DNA of 64,000 nt from Neisseria dentiae (GCF_014055005.1 NZ_CP059570.1:1302001-1366000); one strand, 5' to 3'. Numbered from the stretch's first letter, positions 32,967 through 41,376 are shown. Translations and numbers: made by a program. Notes: a model not told the origin generated them from the letters alone.

Positions 32967-34465
32967 TGATGACCACACCACACAACCCAACACCAAACGC
33001 CATTGTGCAAAAAGTATGGAGCTTTTGCCATATGCTGCGCGACGACGGCGTAAGCTACGGCGATTATCTGGAGCAGATTACCTATCTGATTTTCTTGAAA
33101 ATGGCATTTGAATACAGCCAGCCCCCTTATAACCGTGATGTCGGCATTCCCGCCGAATACAACTGGAAAAGCCTCACCGGCCGCACCGGCGCCGATCTGG
33201 AAAGCCATTACCTTGCATTATTGCGTGATTTAAGCCAGAAAAAAGGCTTGCTGGGGCAAATTTTTGCTAAGGCGCAAAACAAAATCCAAGACCCAGCCAA
33301 ACTATCCCGCCTGATAGCGATGATAGACGAAACCAAATGGACACGCTTGGGCGTGGATGTGAAGGGCGATATTTACGAAGGCATTTTGGAAAAAAACGCT
33401 GAAGATACCAAATCAGGTGCAGGACAATACTTTACCCCGCGCGCATTGATTGAAGCCATTGTGCAATGCGTGCGCCCACAAGCCGACACCGTGATTGCCG
33501 ATCCTGCCGCAGGCACGGGCGGTTTTTTGTTAGCCGCATATGGCTATTTGGAAAAACACGGCGATTTAAATGCCGAACAAAAAGCACGCTTAAAAAACGG
33601 CACCTTCTTTGGCAATGAAATTGTTGCCAATACGCGCCGTTTGTGCCTGATGAATTTGTTTTTGCACGGCATCGGCGAAATGGATGGCGAAAGCCCGATC
33701 AGCTCCGATGATTCTTTGGTGGCGCCAAGCGAGCGCAAAGCGGATTTGGTGTTGGCCAATCCGCCGTTCGGCAAAAAAAGCAGCATAACCGTCACCAATG
33801 CCGAGGGAGAAGCGGAAAGCGAAGATTTTGTTTATAACCGCCAAGACTTTTGGGCCACCACTTCCAACAAACAGGTGAATTTCTTGCAGCATATTTACAC
33901 CATGCTCAAAAACAACGGACGCGCGGCAGTGGTGGTGCCCGATAATGTGCTGTTTGAAGGCGGCGCAGGTGAGACGGTGCGTAAGAAATTGTTGCAGATG
34001 ACGGATTTGCACACCATTTTGCGTTTGCCGACCGGCATTTTCTACGCCAACGGCGTGAAAGCGAATGTGCTGTTTTTTGATAACCACCCGGCTCAGGAAA
34101 AAGCGGTTACCCAAGCAGTGTGGGTGTACGACTACCGTACCAATGTGCACCACACCTTGAAGAAAAAACCGATGCAGCTGGCGGATTTGCAGGATTTTAT
34201 CGCCTGTTATTGCCCTGAAAACCGCTTTCAACGCACGGAAACCTACCACGCCGAAACCAATCCTGACGGGCGCTGGCGCAAATTCAGCATCGATGAAATC
34301 AATAAACGCGAAAAAACCAGCTTGGATATTTTCTGGCTCAAAGACCATTCCCTAACCGATTTGGATAATTTGCCCGAGCCTGATATTTTGGCCGATGAGA
34401 TTATTGAAAATATCGAAGCGGCTTTGGTGAATTTCCGCAGCGTGGCGGCGCAGTTGGGCGGATAA
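32966..34465 (+). CDS. hsdM: Type I DNA methyltransferase subunit HsdM
   Basis: The product is 499 aa. The N-terminal HsdM helical domain (about 1-140) is followed by GAGQYFTPR (151-159), the SAM-binding motif DPAAGTGGF (179-187) and the catalytic NPPF (265-268), which indicates N6-adenine methylation. It needs HsdS for DNA binding and modifies host DNA while also forming part of the nuclease complex. The gene is last in the operon, after the AlbA_2 gene, with overlapping stop/start TGATG; more usual orders keep hsdM and hsdS adjacent. A TG-type uptake-sequence pair terminates it. Confidence 0.95.
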   Translation: MMTTPHNPTPNAIVQKVWSFCHMLRDDGVSYGDYLEQITYLIFLKMAFEYSQPPYNRDVGIPAEYNWKSLTGRTGADLESHYLALLRDLSQKKGLLGQIFAKAQNKIQDPAKLSRLIAMIDETKWTRLGVDVKGDIYEGILEKNAEDTKSGAGQYFTPRALIEAIVQCVRPQADTVIADPAAGTGGFLLAAYGYLEKHGDLNAEQKARLKNGTFFGNEIVANTRRLCLMNLFLHGIGEMDGESPISSDDSLVAPSERKADLVLANPPFGKKSSITVTNAEGEAESEDFVYNRQDFWATTSNKQVNFLQHIYTMLKNNGRAAVVVPDNVLFEGGAGETVRKKLLQMTDLHTILRLPTGIFYANGVKANVLFFDNHPAQEKAVTQAVWVYDYRTNVHHTLKKKPMQLADLQDFIACYCPENRFQRTETYHAETNPDGRWRKFSIDEINKREKTSLDIFWLKDHSLTDLDNLPEPDILADEIIENIEAALVNFRSVAAQLGG

Positions 34466-34479
34466 GGAAATTCATGGAA

Positions 34480-34522
34480 CATGCCTGTCTGAAAACAAAG
34501 CATCTGTTTTCAGACAGGCATG
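34480..34522 (+). terminator. TG-type uptake-sequence terminator of hsdM
   Basis: CATGCCTGTCTGAAAACA and its perfect 18-bp complement (34505-34522) form a stem with a 7-nt loop, 15 nt after the hsdM stop. It contains TGCCTGTCTGAA and not the local AG-type DUS. Confidence 0.8.
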
Positions 34523-34591
34523 ATGTTTTGCCAAATCTGTTTGCCCGCAATCGGCAAAATCAAAATAAGGCCGTCTGAAATACCCAACCGT

Positions 34592-34670
34592 CGTCATACT
34601 CGGGCTTGCCCCGAGTATCTTTTGGTTTTGGAAGGAAAAGCAGATACTCGGGTCAGGCCCGAGTATGACG
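34592..34670. repeat. Paired NIME-like palindromes
   Basis: CGTCATACTCGGGCTTGCCC-type and GATACTCGGGTCAGGCCCGA-type palindromes flank a short spacer and end GAGTATGACG. Other members lie at 44675-44839, 45684-45810 and 46405-46585. A TTTTGCAAAGCTCTC-like arm follows at about 34697. Confidence 0.7.
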
Positions 34671-34740
34671 CAAATGTTTTAAGTTATCGAAAAGAATTTT
34701 GCAAAGCTCTCAACCCGGATATAACGTGTGTTCCGAATAT

Positions 34741-34773
34741 TTTCAGACAGGCATGGGATAGGCCTGTCTGAAA
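34741..34773 (-). terminator. TG-type uptake-sequence pair after the lipoprotein hydrolase gene
   Basis: TTTCAGACAGGC (34741-34752) and GCCTGTCTGAAA (34762-34773) form a hairpin 3 nt past the stop of the minus-strand gene. It is the rightmost TG-type site seen; to its right AG-type sites resume (35905). Confidence 0.7.
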
Positions 34774-34776
34774 GCC

Positions 34777-35883
34777 TTATTTGTCCAAACCCTGATCTTT
34801 CAACCAGCCGGCCAGATGTTCGGCCACTTGTTGGTTGTTCAAATCGCTGAACGGAAAATGGGTGTTGCCTTTGATGCCCACTTTGGGCAGGTGCACCAGC
34901 GTGGCTTTGCCGCCGTGTTTGTTGACGGTGTTTACCCAATCTTGCGCCAGTTTCATGCGCATATACCATTGGTCGCCGCCTTGAGTGCCATCGGGAGCGT
35001 CGGGGATAAAGTCGCCGAAGTAGATCACAATCGGGATTTGTATGAGGCGGCGGAAGGTGTCGGCGTCGGTTTTCATCGGGGCGATGTTGCCGAAGCGGTT
35101 TTCCATCACCGGCGGCACTTCGCCTTCGGGGAAGGGGAAGTTGCCCGGCTCGTAGGCCACCACGGCTTTGACGTTGGGGTTTTGGCCGGCAATCAGCCAG
35201 CCGAACGCACCGCCGGCGGAGTGGGTAACCAGAATGCCGCCGCCGATTTTATCGAACAGCGCGCCCATGCTGCCGGTAATCGCGGCGGCATCGGTGGGGC
35301 CGGTGTCGGGGGTGATGGTGCGGAAGAATTGTTGCAGCGCGGCTTGATCTTGCGGAAACGCTACACCTTGGTTGAAGTTCGGGTAGCTGCCGATGCGGAA
35401 CTGGGCGAACCAGAATTGATCGTCGGGGGTGGCTTTGATTTCAGAACCAACTGTGCTGCGGACGGCTTGTCCGCGGCGCGGCTGGTCAACCAGATACACG
35501 GGGTAGCGTTTGCGCAGGAAGATGTTTTGGAAGCCTTCGCGGCCGTCGGGCGTGGTCTGCCAAGCGCGCATGGAGCCGCCGTAGCCGTGCAGGAACACCA
35601 GCGGCAGGCTGCGGGCGCGTTCGGGGATTTGGTAGAACACGGCGGCGTGGTCGCCGTGCAGGGTTTGGCCGCCGGCTTGGGTGGAAGCCTGATAAACGTT
35701 CCAGAAGTCGTTGTTGTTGCCTTTTAAGGCGGCGGGGTTGGCATCGTAGCGGCCTTCGCTGGTTTTTACGGTACCGCCGACGGCGAAACTGCCTTGTTCC
35801 GCCAGCGTGAGGCGGCCGTTGCCGCTTTGGGCACAGGCGCCCAACGCGAGGGATAAGGCGGCGAGCAATAAGGTTTTTTTCAT
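34777..35883 (-). CDS. Alpha/beta-hydrolase lipoprotein
   Basis: The product is 368 aa. The lipoprotein signal ends at LALGAC (Cys17). The hydrolase fold includes LPLVFLHGYGGSMRAW (oxyanion region), the nucleophile elbow VTHSAGGAFGW (Ser), and a C-terminal NTHFPFSDLNN holding the likely catalytic His. The product should be anchored to the periplasmic face of a membrane. The substrate is unknown; an esterase role is plausible. It is the last gene of a minus-strand accessory cluster that includes SDR, NTF2-like and aldo/keto-reductase genes. Confidence 0.82.
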   Translation of the reverse strand: MKKTLLLAALSLALGACAQSGNGRLTLAEQGSFAVGGTVKTSEGRYDANPAALKGNNNDFWNVYQASTQAGGQTLHGDHAAVFYQIPERARSLPLVFLHGYGGSMRAWQTTPDGREGFQNIFLRKRYPVYLVDQPRRGQAVRSTVGSEIKATPDDQFWFAQFRIGSYPNFNQGVAFPQDQAALQQFFRTITPDTGPTDAAAITGSMGALFDKIGGGILVTHSAGGAFGWLIAGQNPNVKAVVAYEPGNFPFPEGEVPPVMENRFGNIAPMKTDADTFRRLIQIPIVIYFGDFIPDAPDGTQGGDQWYMRMKLAQDWVNTVNKHGGKATLVHLPKVGIKGNTHFPFSDLNNQQVAEHLAGWLKDQGLDK

Positions 35884-35929
35884 GGGTTTTCTTCCTTTGC
35901 GGGTTGTTCAGACGGCCTAAACTTCGGTT

Positions 35930-36751
35930 TTATTGTCCGCCGTATTTGTAAAACGCGGTGGCGCCGCCGTCGATGAGAATGTCGCTGCCGGTGATGTAGC
36001 CGCCGCTGGGGCCAAACAGCAATTCCGCCAAGGCGGCTATTTCGTCGGGCGTGCCGCCGCGTCCGGCGGGGGCTTTGGCCAGCATGTCGCGGTAAAACGC
36101 GCCGCGTTCGGGGCTGGTGAGTTCGTCATAGGCCAAGGGTGTGAACACGATGCCGGCGCTGATGCAGTTGATGCGCGCGCCGCGTTTGCCCCAGCGCACG
36201 GCTTCGGCCTGCACGCGCAGGGCGTTGCCGCGCTTGGCGATTTGGTAGGCGCGCAAGCTGTCGTCAATAGCGCGCACAAAGGGCAGATTCAATAACTCTT
36301 CGGCAGGCAGCAAGGCCAAATCGTCGGCCTGCTGTTGCGTGAGTTCGTCCACTTTCAAGCGGAGGGAAGATTGCGAGCCGATCACAACGGCGGCGCCTTG
36401 CGGCGCGATGATGTCGCCGAAATATTCAAACACCAGCGCCGCGCCATACAAATCCACGCGCAAAATATCTTGCGGCGCGGCTTGCGAAGGCGACAGCCCC
36501 GCCGTATGCACCACACCCGCCACATCACCCAAGGCTTGGGCGGTTTGCGCCAAAGCGGCTACCGATTCGCGCTCGGCCACATTTACCGCGGCGGTGCTGC
36601 ATTCAAAACCTGCTTCGCGCAAGGTTTTGGCAGCCTGTTCGGCATTTTCCGGTTTGATGTCTGCCAACAGGATATGTTTGCCGATGCTGATGCGGCGGGC
36701 AATGGCTTGCGCAATCGCGCCGCTGCCGATGATGACGTTAACAGGTTTCAT
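35930..36751 (-). CDS. Short-chain dehydrogenase/reductase
   Basis: The product is 273 aa with an SDR Rossmann fold. The nucleotide-binding stretch is VIIGSGAIAQAIARRI, a departure from TGxxxGxG (SGAIAQAI). VVHTAGLSP corresponds to NNAG. The catalytic Ser is in VVIGSQSSLR and the Tyr/Lys pair in YQIAKRGNAL (YxxxK). The C-terminus GSDILIDGGATAFYKYGG is typical of classical SDRs. The substrate is unknown. It lies 26 bp from the NTF2-like gene upstream, within a same-strand cluster. Confidence 0.85.
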   Translation of the reverse strand: MKPVNVIIGSGAIAQAIARRISIGKHILLADIKPENAEQAAKTLREAGFECSTAAVNVAERESVAALAQTAQALGDVAGVVHTAGLSPSQAAPQDILRVDLYGAALVFEYFGDIIAPQGAAVVIGSQSSLRLKVDELTQQQADDLALLPAEELLNLPFVRAIDDSLRAYQIAKRGNALRVQAEAVRWGKRGARINCISAGIVFTPLAYDELTSPERGAFYRDMLAKAPAGRGGTPDEIAALAELLFGPSGGYITGSDILIDGGATAFYKYGGQ

Positions 36752-36777
36752 GGCGCTCTCCTAACGGCCAGAGATGT

Positions 36778-37218
36778 TCAGCCGATCACACGGGTTTCGC
36801 TGATCATGAAATTGGCGATGCGTTGGCTGATGAGCCATTGGCCGCCTTGCTTCACATAAGTATCTTGATAGCGCACGCTGTGGTCTTGCAAAACCTGTTT
36901 GCCGTCTTGCTCGCCCACCAGTTTTACCGCGCAATAGTTGATGGCCTCGGCTTCGGTTTCGCTGCGGAAGGTCACGGTGTGTTGGCCGTTGAGGTGGTAA
37001 ACGCTGTGAAACTGCGCCAGAAAGCTGCTGAAAACCTGTTCGATTTCTTCCCTGCCTTTGGCTTCGGCAAACAGTTTGCCGCCGATATAGGTGTTGACTT
37101 GGGCATCGGGGGTGAACAAGGGCATTTGCTCGGCCACGCGTTTTTCATCGGCCAGGTTGGAGAAGGTGTCCACCAAGTCTTTCAGGGCTTGGCGTTCAAT
37201 CAGTTGGTTCGTGTTCAT
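36778..37218 (-). CDS. NTF2/SnoaL-like protein (cytoplasmic)
   Basis: The product is 146 aa, a single NTF2-like cone domain: LVDTFSNLADEKRVAEQMPLF, DAQVNTYIGGK, FHSVYHLNGQHTVTF and QDTYVKQGGQWLISQR follow the SnoaL-like_4 pattern used for small-molecule binding or isomerase/dehydratase roles. It has no signal peptide. It lies between the SDR and NAD(P)-binding genes and may act on the same metabolite. Confidence 0.78.
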   Translation of the reverse strand: MNTNQLIERQALKDLVDTFSNLADEKRVAEQMPLFTPDAQVNTYIGGKLFAEAKGREEIEQVFSSFLAQFHSVYHLNGQHTVTFRSETEAEAINYCAVKLVGEQDGKQVLQDHSVRYQDTYVKQGGQWLISQRIANFMISETRVIG

Positions 37219-37242
37219 CGCTTTTCCTTTCTGTTGAAAAAA

Positions 37243-37824
37243 TCAAACTTTGGCAATGCCGATGCTTTGGCGAATGCCCAATGTCTCGTTTTGCACCAAT
37301 TTGCCAATAAAATCGGCAATGCTTTTGCGTGAAACGCTGTGGCCTTTGAAGGCTTCGCCTTTGTAAGTCAGCTCATAATCCACTTCCGCATCGTTGGTAA
37401 ACCAGGCGGGGCGCAGAAGGGTAAAGTCCAGATCCGATTGCTCAACCACTTGGGCAGATTGGCGGTAAGGCTCCAAAACTGCGCCGTGATCTTCGCCTGT
37501 TTCGCCATAAATACCCATTGAGCTGATAAAAATCAAGCGCTTGACGCTGTTTTCTTTCATCGCCTGCACGATGTTTTGCGCCATGGCTTTCAGGTTGCCT
37601 GAAAGGCCGGCATACACCACATGCTGCCCCTGCATTGCGGCGCTTAATTGCGCTGCGTTCAGCACATCGCCTTCCACAACGCGCACGCGCTCGCCGGCAA
37701 ATGGGCGCACCGAGGCGGCATTGCGGACAAACAGCGTTAAATGGTGCTCCGGGTTGGCCAATAAAACCGGGATAACCTGTTTGGCAAGGCTGCCGCCGGC
37801 ACCCAGGATGAGGATATTTTTCAT
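37243..37824 (-). CDS. NAD(P)-binding NmrA/SDR-like protein
   Basis: The product is 193 aa from the ATG at 37824. The Rossmann motif is ILILGAGGSLAKQVIPVLL (GAGGxxxxQ), followed by VVEGDVLNAAQL, VYAGLSGNL and IFISSMGIYGE, characteristic of the NAD(P)H-binding atypical SDRs (YwnB/NmrA group). The C-terminus VSRKSIADFIGKLV is also typical. The function may be a redox sensor or reductase. It is in the same cluster, 27 bp downstream of the secreted NTF2-like gene. Confidence 0.82.
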   Translation of the reverse strand: MKNILILGAGGSLAKQVIPVLLANPEHHLTLFVRNAASVRPFAGERVRVVEGDVLNAAQLSAAMQGQHVVYAGLSGNLKAMAQNIVQAMKENSVKRLIFISSMGIYGETGEDHGAVLEPYRQSAQVVEQSDLDFTLLRPAWFTNDAEVDYELTYKGEAFKGHSVSRKSIADFIGKLVQNETLGIRQSIGIAKV

Positions 37825-37850
37825 TTTGCTTTTCCGTTGACAATGATCAA

Positions 37851-38273
37851 TCAATAAGTGGTGGCCACGGCTTGGCGCGCTTTCCATTGGCCGTTTTCCC
37901 GCACCAGTTGGTAATCGAGTTGCAAGGGCCAGGTGCCTTGCGCGCCCCAGATATGGGCGGCGGTGCGGCTGCGGCCGATAACGCGGGCGGTATCACCCTT
38001 TACGTTAGCCTGAACACTTTCCTCTGCCATGTTGAAATAGCGCATTTGGCCGTTTTCAATCTGCTGCAACCATTCGGCGCGGGATTGCCGGTAGCCGGTG
38101 ATGTGGGTCAGGGTGAAGTCGGCGGTGGTCATGCGCGCAATGGCGGCGGTGTCCGCTTGCAGCATGGCGTGGTTCATGGCGTGGTAAAACTGCTCGGCAG
38201 ACATGGTGTTTCCTTGGGAAAAAACGGCTGGGGAGAATAAAACGAGCGCTGTGCTGATAAGTAGATGTCGCAT
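37851..38273 (-). CDS. Secreted NTF2/SnoaL-like protein
   Basis: The product is 140 aa with a signal peptide (about 1-19, ending VFSQG) and an NTF2-like domain of the DUF4440 kind (EQFYHAMNHAMLQADTAAIARMTTADFTLTHITG, LDYQLVRENGQWKARQAVATTY). A periplasmic small-molecule binding or isomerase role is likely, unproven. It is the second NTF2-like protein of the cluster, this one exported. Confidence 0.75.
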   Translation of the reverse strand: MRHLLISTALVLFSPAVFSQGNTMSAEQFYHAMNHAMLQADTAAIARMTTADFTLTHITGYRQSRAEWLQQIENGQMRYFNMAEESVQANVKGDTARVIGRSRTAAHIWGAQGTWPLQLDYQLVRENGQWKARQAVATTY

Positions 38274-38285
38274 GAGACCTCCTTG

Positions 38286-38323
38286 TTTTCAGACGGCCTC
38301 AAACCGCTTCAGGCCGTCTGAAA
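38286..38323 (-). terminator. DUS inverted-pair terminator
   Basis: TTTTCAGACGGCCT and AGGCCGTCTGAAA lie 12 nt past the stop of the aldo/keto reductase gene, separating it from the secreted NTF2-like gene. Confidence 0.65.
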
Positions 38324-38334
38324 GGTTGATACGC

Positions 38335-39183
38335 TTAATCGTGAATCTTCATGCCGCTCAACCATTTCACCCGCTCGGGGTCGCGGTGATCCAGAAACAG
38401 GCTTTTGCCGGTGTCGAGCGCGGCAATCTGTGCCATATCTTGCGCATCCAGCTCGAAATCGAAAATCTGCGCATTTTCCAGCACGCGGGCGGGAGTAACC
38501 GATTTGGGGATGACGGCAATGCCGCGCTGGTTGAGCCAGCGCAGAATCACTTGCGCCACGCTTTTGCCGTGTTTGGCGGCGATGGCCGACAGCACGGGAT
38601 GCTTGAAAATATCGTTCTGCCCTTCGGCAAACGATGCCCAAGATTGGGTAAGGATGCCGTGTTCGCGATGAAATGCCAGCTCGCTTTCGCGCTGGTAAAA
38701 CGGGTGCGTTTCAATTTGATTAACGGCCGGAACGATGCGGTTGTGCAGCATCAGATCCATTACACGGTCGGGGTGGAAGTTGGAAACACCGATGGCGCGG
38801 ATTTTGCCGGCTTGTACTGCCGCCTCCATTGCCCGCCATGCGCCATGTACATCGCCATACGGCTGGTGGATAAGATACAAATCCAGATAATCCAAGCCGA
38901 GTTTTTGCAGCGAAGTGTCGATGGCTTTGGCGGCGGCGGCTTCACCGGCATCCTGCACCCACAGCTTGGTGGTGATGAACACGTCATCACGCGGCACACC
39001 GCTGGCACGGATGGCGCGGCCCACGGCTTCTTCATTGCCATAAGCGGCGGCGGTATCGATCAGGCGGTAGCCGCTTTGCAATGCGCCGACCACGGCCGCT
39101 TCGGTTTGCTCCGGTGCGATTTGGTACACACCGAAGCCCAGCATGGGCATGGTAATGCCGTTGTTGAGGGTTGCGGTTTTCAT
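38335..39183 (-). CDS. Aldo/keto reductase (DkgA/YvgN type)
   Basis: The product is 282 aa from the ATG at 39183. The catalytic tetrad is visible: Asp and Tyr in [12 protein letters not shown], Lys in [11 protein letters not shown] and His in [15 protein letters not shown]-binding residues lie in [20 protein letters not shown]. The pattern is that of 2,5-diketo-gluconate or methylglyoxal reductases. A different AKR, Tas-like, is encoded at 15.8 kb. It is transcribed away from the regulator and YciI-like genes. Confidence 0.88.
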   Translation of the reverse strand: MKTATLNNGITMPMLGFGVYQIAPEQTEAAVVGALQSGYRLIDTAAAYGNEEAVGRAIRASGVPRDDVFITTKLWVQDAGEAAAAKAIDTSLQKLGLDYLDLYLIHQPYGDVHGAWRAMEAAVQAGKIRAIGVSNFHPDRVMDLMLHNRIVPAVNQIETHPFYQRESELAFHREHGILTQSWASFAEGQNDIFKHPVLSAIAAKHGKSVAQVILRWLNQRGIAVIPKSVTPARVLENAQIFDFELDAQDMAQIAALDTGKSLFLDHRDPERVKWLSGMKIHD

Positions 39184-39294
39184 GGGCTTATCCTTTCTGC
39201 TAAAAACAGATTGCATTGTAAACCTGTTTTCCGGCGTTGATTAGCGGGGTAAAATCGCATGGCCTTGTGAATTTTTTTCAGTAATCCCACCGCC

Positions 39295-39366
39295 ATGAAA
39301 GAAAACCTCAACCGCCTGCGCGCCTTCCTGATGGTAGTGCAAACCGGCAGTTTCGCCTTACAATAA
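39295..39366 (+). pseudogene. Duplicated 5' end of a LysR gene (24 codons)
   Basis: The frame MKENLNRLRAFLMVVQTGSFA ends in TAA at 39364. It is a diverged duplicate of the first 21 codons of the lysR copy at 39738 (MKENLNDLRAFLMVAQTGSFT), including the preceding CGCC. It lies on the far side of the YciI-like gene, so that gene interrupts or was copied into a lysR 5' region. Confidence 0.75.
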
Positions 39367-39398
39367 CAATGTTTTCACAACATTCCGAGCACCCGCAA

Positions 39399-39689
39399 AT
39401 GTTTATTATTGCCTTAACCTACATCCGGCCGATAGCCGATATCGAAGCGAATCTGCAAGCACACCGCCAATTTCTGGACAAGTATTATGCAGACGGCATG
39501 TTCTTGTTATCCGGCAGCAAAGAACCGCGCAACGGCGGCATCATCATTGCCAAAGCGGGCAGCTTGGCGGAAGTGCAGAAAATTGTTCAAGAAGATCCTT
39601 TCCACCAGGCAAACGTGGCGGAATATGAAATCACCGAATTCCTGCCCTCGAAAACCGCGGCGGATTTGGTGCAATATCGGGAGCTGTAA
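39399..39689 (+). CDS. YciI-like protein
   Basis: The product is 96 aa from the ATG at 39399 (an upstream ATG at 39369 would add ten unlikely residues). The YciI fold has a conserved His (LQAHRQFLDKYYADG), LSGSKEPRNGGIIIAK and EDPFHQANVAEYEITEFLP with the Asp-Pro-Phe motif. Family members are small dimeric proteins with a His-Asp pair and are suspected lyase/hydrolase enzymes. It is placed between two copies of a lysR 5' end. Confidence 0.8.
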   Translation: MFIIALTYIRPIADIEANLQAHRQFLDKYYADGMFLLSGSKEPRNGGIIIAKAGSLAEVQKIVQEDPFHQANVAEYEITEFLPSKTAADLVQYREL

Positions 39690-39737
39690 ATCCCGCTGCC
39701 CCAAATGCCCGATCACCTCAAAAAACTACCAATCGCC

Positions 39738-40628
39738 ATGAAAGAAAACCTCAACGACCTGCGCGCCTTTTTAATGGTGGCGCAAACCGGCAGCTTTACC
39801 AAAGCGGGCGCGTAGATGGGCGTTTCCGCCTCGGCGTTAAGCCATGCCATCCGCGCGATTGAAGAGCGCCTGCAAATCAAGCTCTTTCACCGCACCACGC
39901 GCAGCATTTCGCTTACCGGCGCGGGCGAGCAGCTTTATGCCGAACTCTCGCCGCTGTTTGAAGCGGTTGATGCCAGCATCGACAATCTAGGCAGCTTCCG
40001 CAACACCCTGCGCGGCAGCCTGCGCATCAACGGCAACAGCCATGCCTTTGCCCATGTGCTGCGCGACAAATTGCAGGCATTTATCGGCGCGCATCCTGAA
40101 GTGGAAATGGAGTTGGTCAGCGAGCTGCGCTTCGTCGATATTGTTGCCGAGCGTTTCGATGCCGGCATCCGCCTTGACGGCGATGTGGCCAAAGATATGG
40201 TGGCGGTGCGCATTTCGCCCCCGCTGTACCTGCGCGTGGTCGGCAGCCCCGATTATTTTGCCCGCCACGGCGTGCCGCAACAGCCGGATGACTTGGCCGC
40301 CCACGCCTGCCATTCCACGCGCCTGCCCACTTCCGGCGGCGTGCTGTCATGGGAGTTCCGCCACCCCGAAAGCGGTGCGAAAGTGCTGTTTGCCCCGCAA
40401 GGGCGCGTGCTGGCCAACAGCAGCGAAGTGCTGAAAAATCTGGCCTTGGCCGGACAGGGGCTGGTTTGGCTGTTCGACGAAATCGTGCGGCAGGAACTCG
40501 ATAGCGGCGCCTTGGTGAGCGTACTCGACGATTGGGCGATGCGCTACGACGGTTATTACTTGTATTACCCCAACCGCCGTATGAATTCGCCGCTGCTCAA
40601 AGCGCTGGTGGCGACGTTGCGGGAATAG
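39738..40628 (+). pseudogene. LysR-family regulator with in-frame TAG at codon 26
   Basis: From the ATG at 39738 the frame reads a LysR helix-turn-helix start (LNDLRAFLMVAQTGSFTKAGA), then TAG at 39813-39815, then MGVSASALSHAIRAIEERLQIKLFHRTTRSISLTGAGEQL and a full effector domain to 40628 (about 296 codons in all). A CAG-to-TAG change (Gln, as in the common AxxLGVS context) would explain the stop. Translation could restart at the ATG at 39816, but such a product lacks the first helices of the DNA-binding domain. It would presumably have controlled the divergent aldo/keto reductase cluster. Confidence 0.8.
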
Positions 40629-40772
40629 CGAAAAGAAGTTTTTGGCGGTATTTTTGAATTTTGCAATGACTTCAGGCCGAAGCCTTTACAGAAATCCTTT
40701 CAGCCTCTTAAAACCTCTGCGTCATACTCGAGCTTGACGGGATACAGATATTTTCAGGAGCGAACCGACGTT

Positions 40773-40824
40773 AAAAAAGCCCCGGGCCGTCTGAAAAACT
40801 TTTCAGACGGCCCGGGGCTTTTTT
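40773..40824 (+). terminator. Strong DUS-containing terminator
   Basis: A long perfect stem carries AAAAAAGCCCCGGGCCGTCT at its left edge and the complement at the right, ending in TTTTTT. It is 145 bp after the broken lysR and may work in both directions. Confidence 0.75.
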
Positions 40825-40874
40825 AAAGATTGAGGCCTTTGCAAAATTCAACACCACCTGAAAAACCTGATTTC

Positions 40875-40976
40875 CGTCATTCCCGCGCAGGCGGGAATCT
40901 GGATCTATCGGTTTCAGAAATATTTAGAAATGACAGAAAGTTTAAATCCGTCATTCCTGCCTGCGCGGGAATGACG
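40875..40976. repeat. dRS3 pair (NIME module)
   Basis: ATTCCCGCGCAGGCGGGAAT (40879-40898) is a canonical dRS3 (ATTCCC-N8-GGGAAT). A second, ATTCCTGCCTGCGCGGGAAT (40953-40972), closes the module around a ~54-bp spacer. The module is enclosed by CCTTTGCAAAATTC (40837-) and GTTTTGCAAAGGTATC (41003-) arms. dRS3 is known as an insertion target of Neisseria filamentous phages. Confidence 0.85.
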
Positions 40977-41133
40977 GATGAAAGGTTTCTGAATATTTTC
41001 AGGTTTTGCAAAGGTATCAACATATATAAAATCAGGTCAATCGGTAAGCTTGTAAACCGCACGGTATGCCAGAACACTCGGCAAAAAAACCCGATATTAT
41101 AAATGCCGTCAATATCATGTTTTTTTCTAACAC

Positions 41134-41376
41134 TTAATAAACAATAGGAGTATAACCACCAGTACGATAACCTTCTACATACTCAATATACTCTACTGGG
41201 TGTTCAAACCAATGACCTATTGCCATTCCCGTCAAACCACCTATTGTAGACCCAATAGGCCCCGCATAACTTCCTAAACCTCCACCGATTGCTCCACCGA
41301 CCGCAGCTCCCCAACCAGGGCTTGAAAATCCACCTGAAACATACTGCAATTTATGCTCTGTCAAAGCTTTCATCAT
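41134..41376 (-). CDS. Small peptide with double-glycine leader, bacteriocin-like
   Basis: The product is 80 aa (ATG 41376) or 79 aa (ATG 41373, better spaced from AAAGGAG). The leader MKALTEHKLQYVSGG fits the double-glycine type cut by C39-peptidase ABC exporters. The remaining ~64 residues are rich in Gly/Ala with GxxxG spacing (WGAAVGGAIGGGLGSYAG, GSTIGGLTGMAIG), as in class II pore-forming bacteriocins or microcins, and end in a Tyr-rich tail EYIEYVEGYRTGGYTPIVY. No immunity or transporter gene lies beside it. The local sequence is AT-rich compared with neighbours. I recognise no named family. Confidence 0.65.
   Translation of the reverse strand: MMKALTEHKLQYVSGGFSSPGWGAAVGGAIGGGLGSYAGPIGSTIGGLTGMAIGHWFEHPVEYIEYVEGYRTGGYTPIVY

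Noticed and set aside
39813..39815. Possible recoded stop (readthrough) in lysR
   Set aside because: The stop is TAG with no recoding signal visible, and other damage (duplicated 5' end) in the same locus makes simple gene decay more likely.
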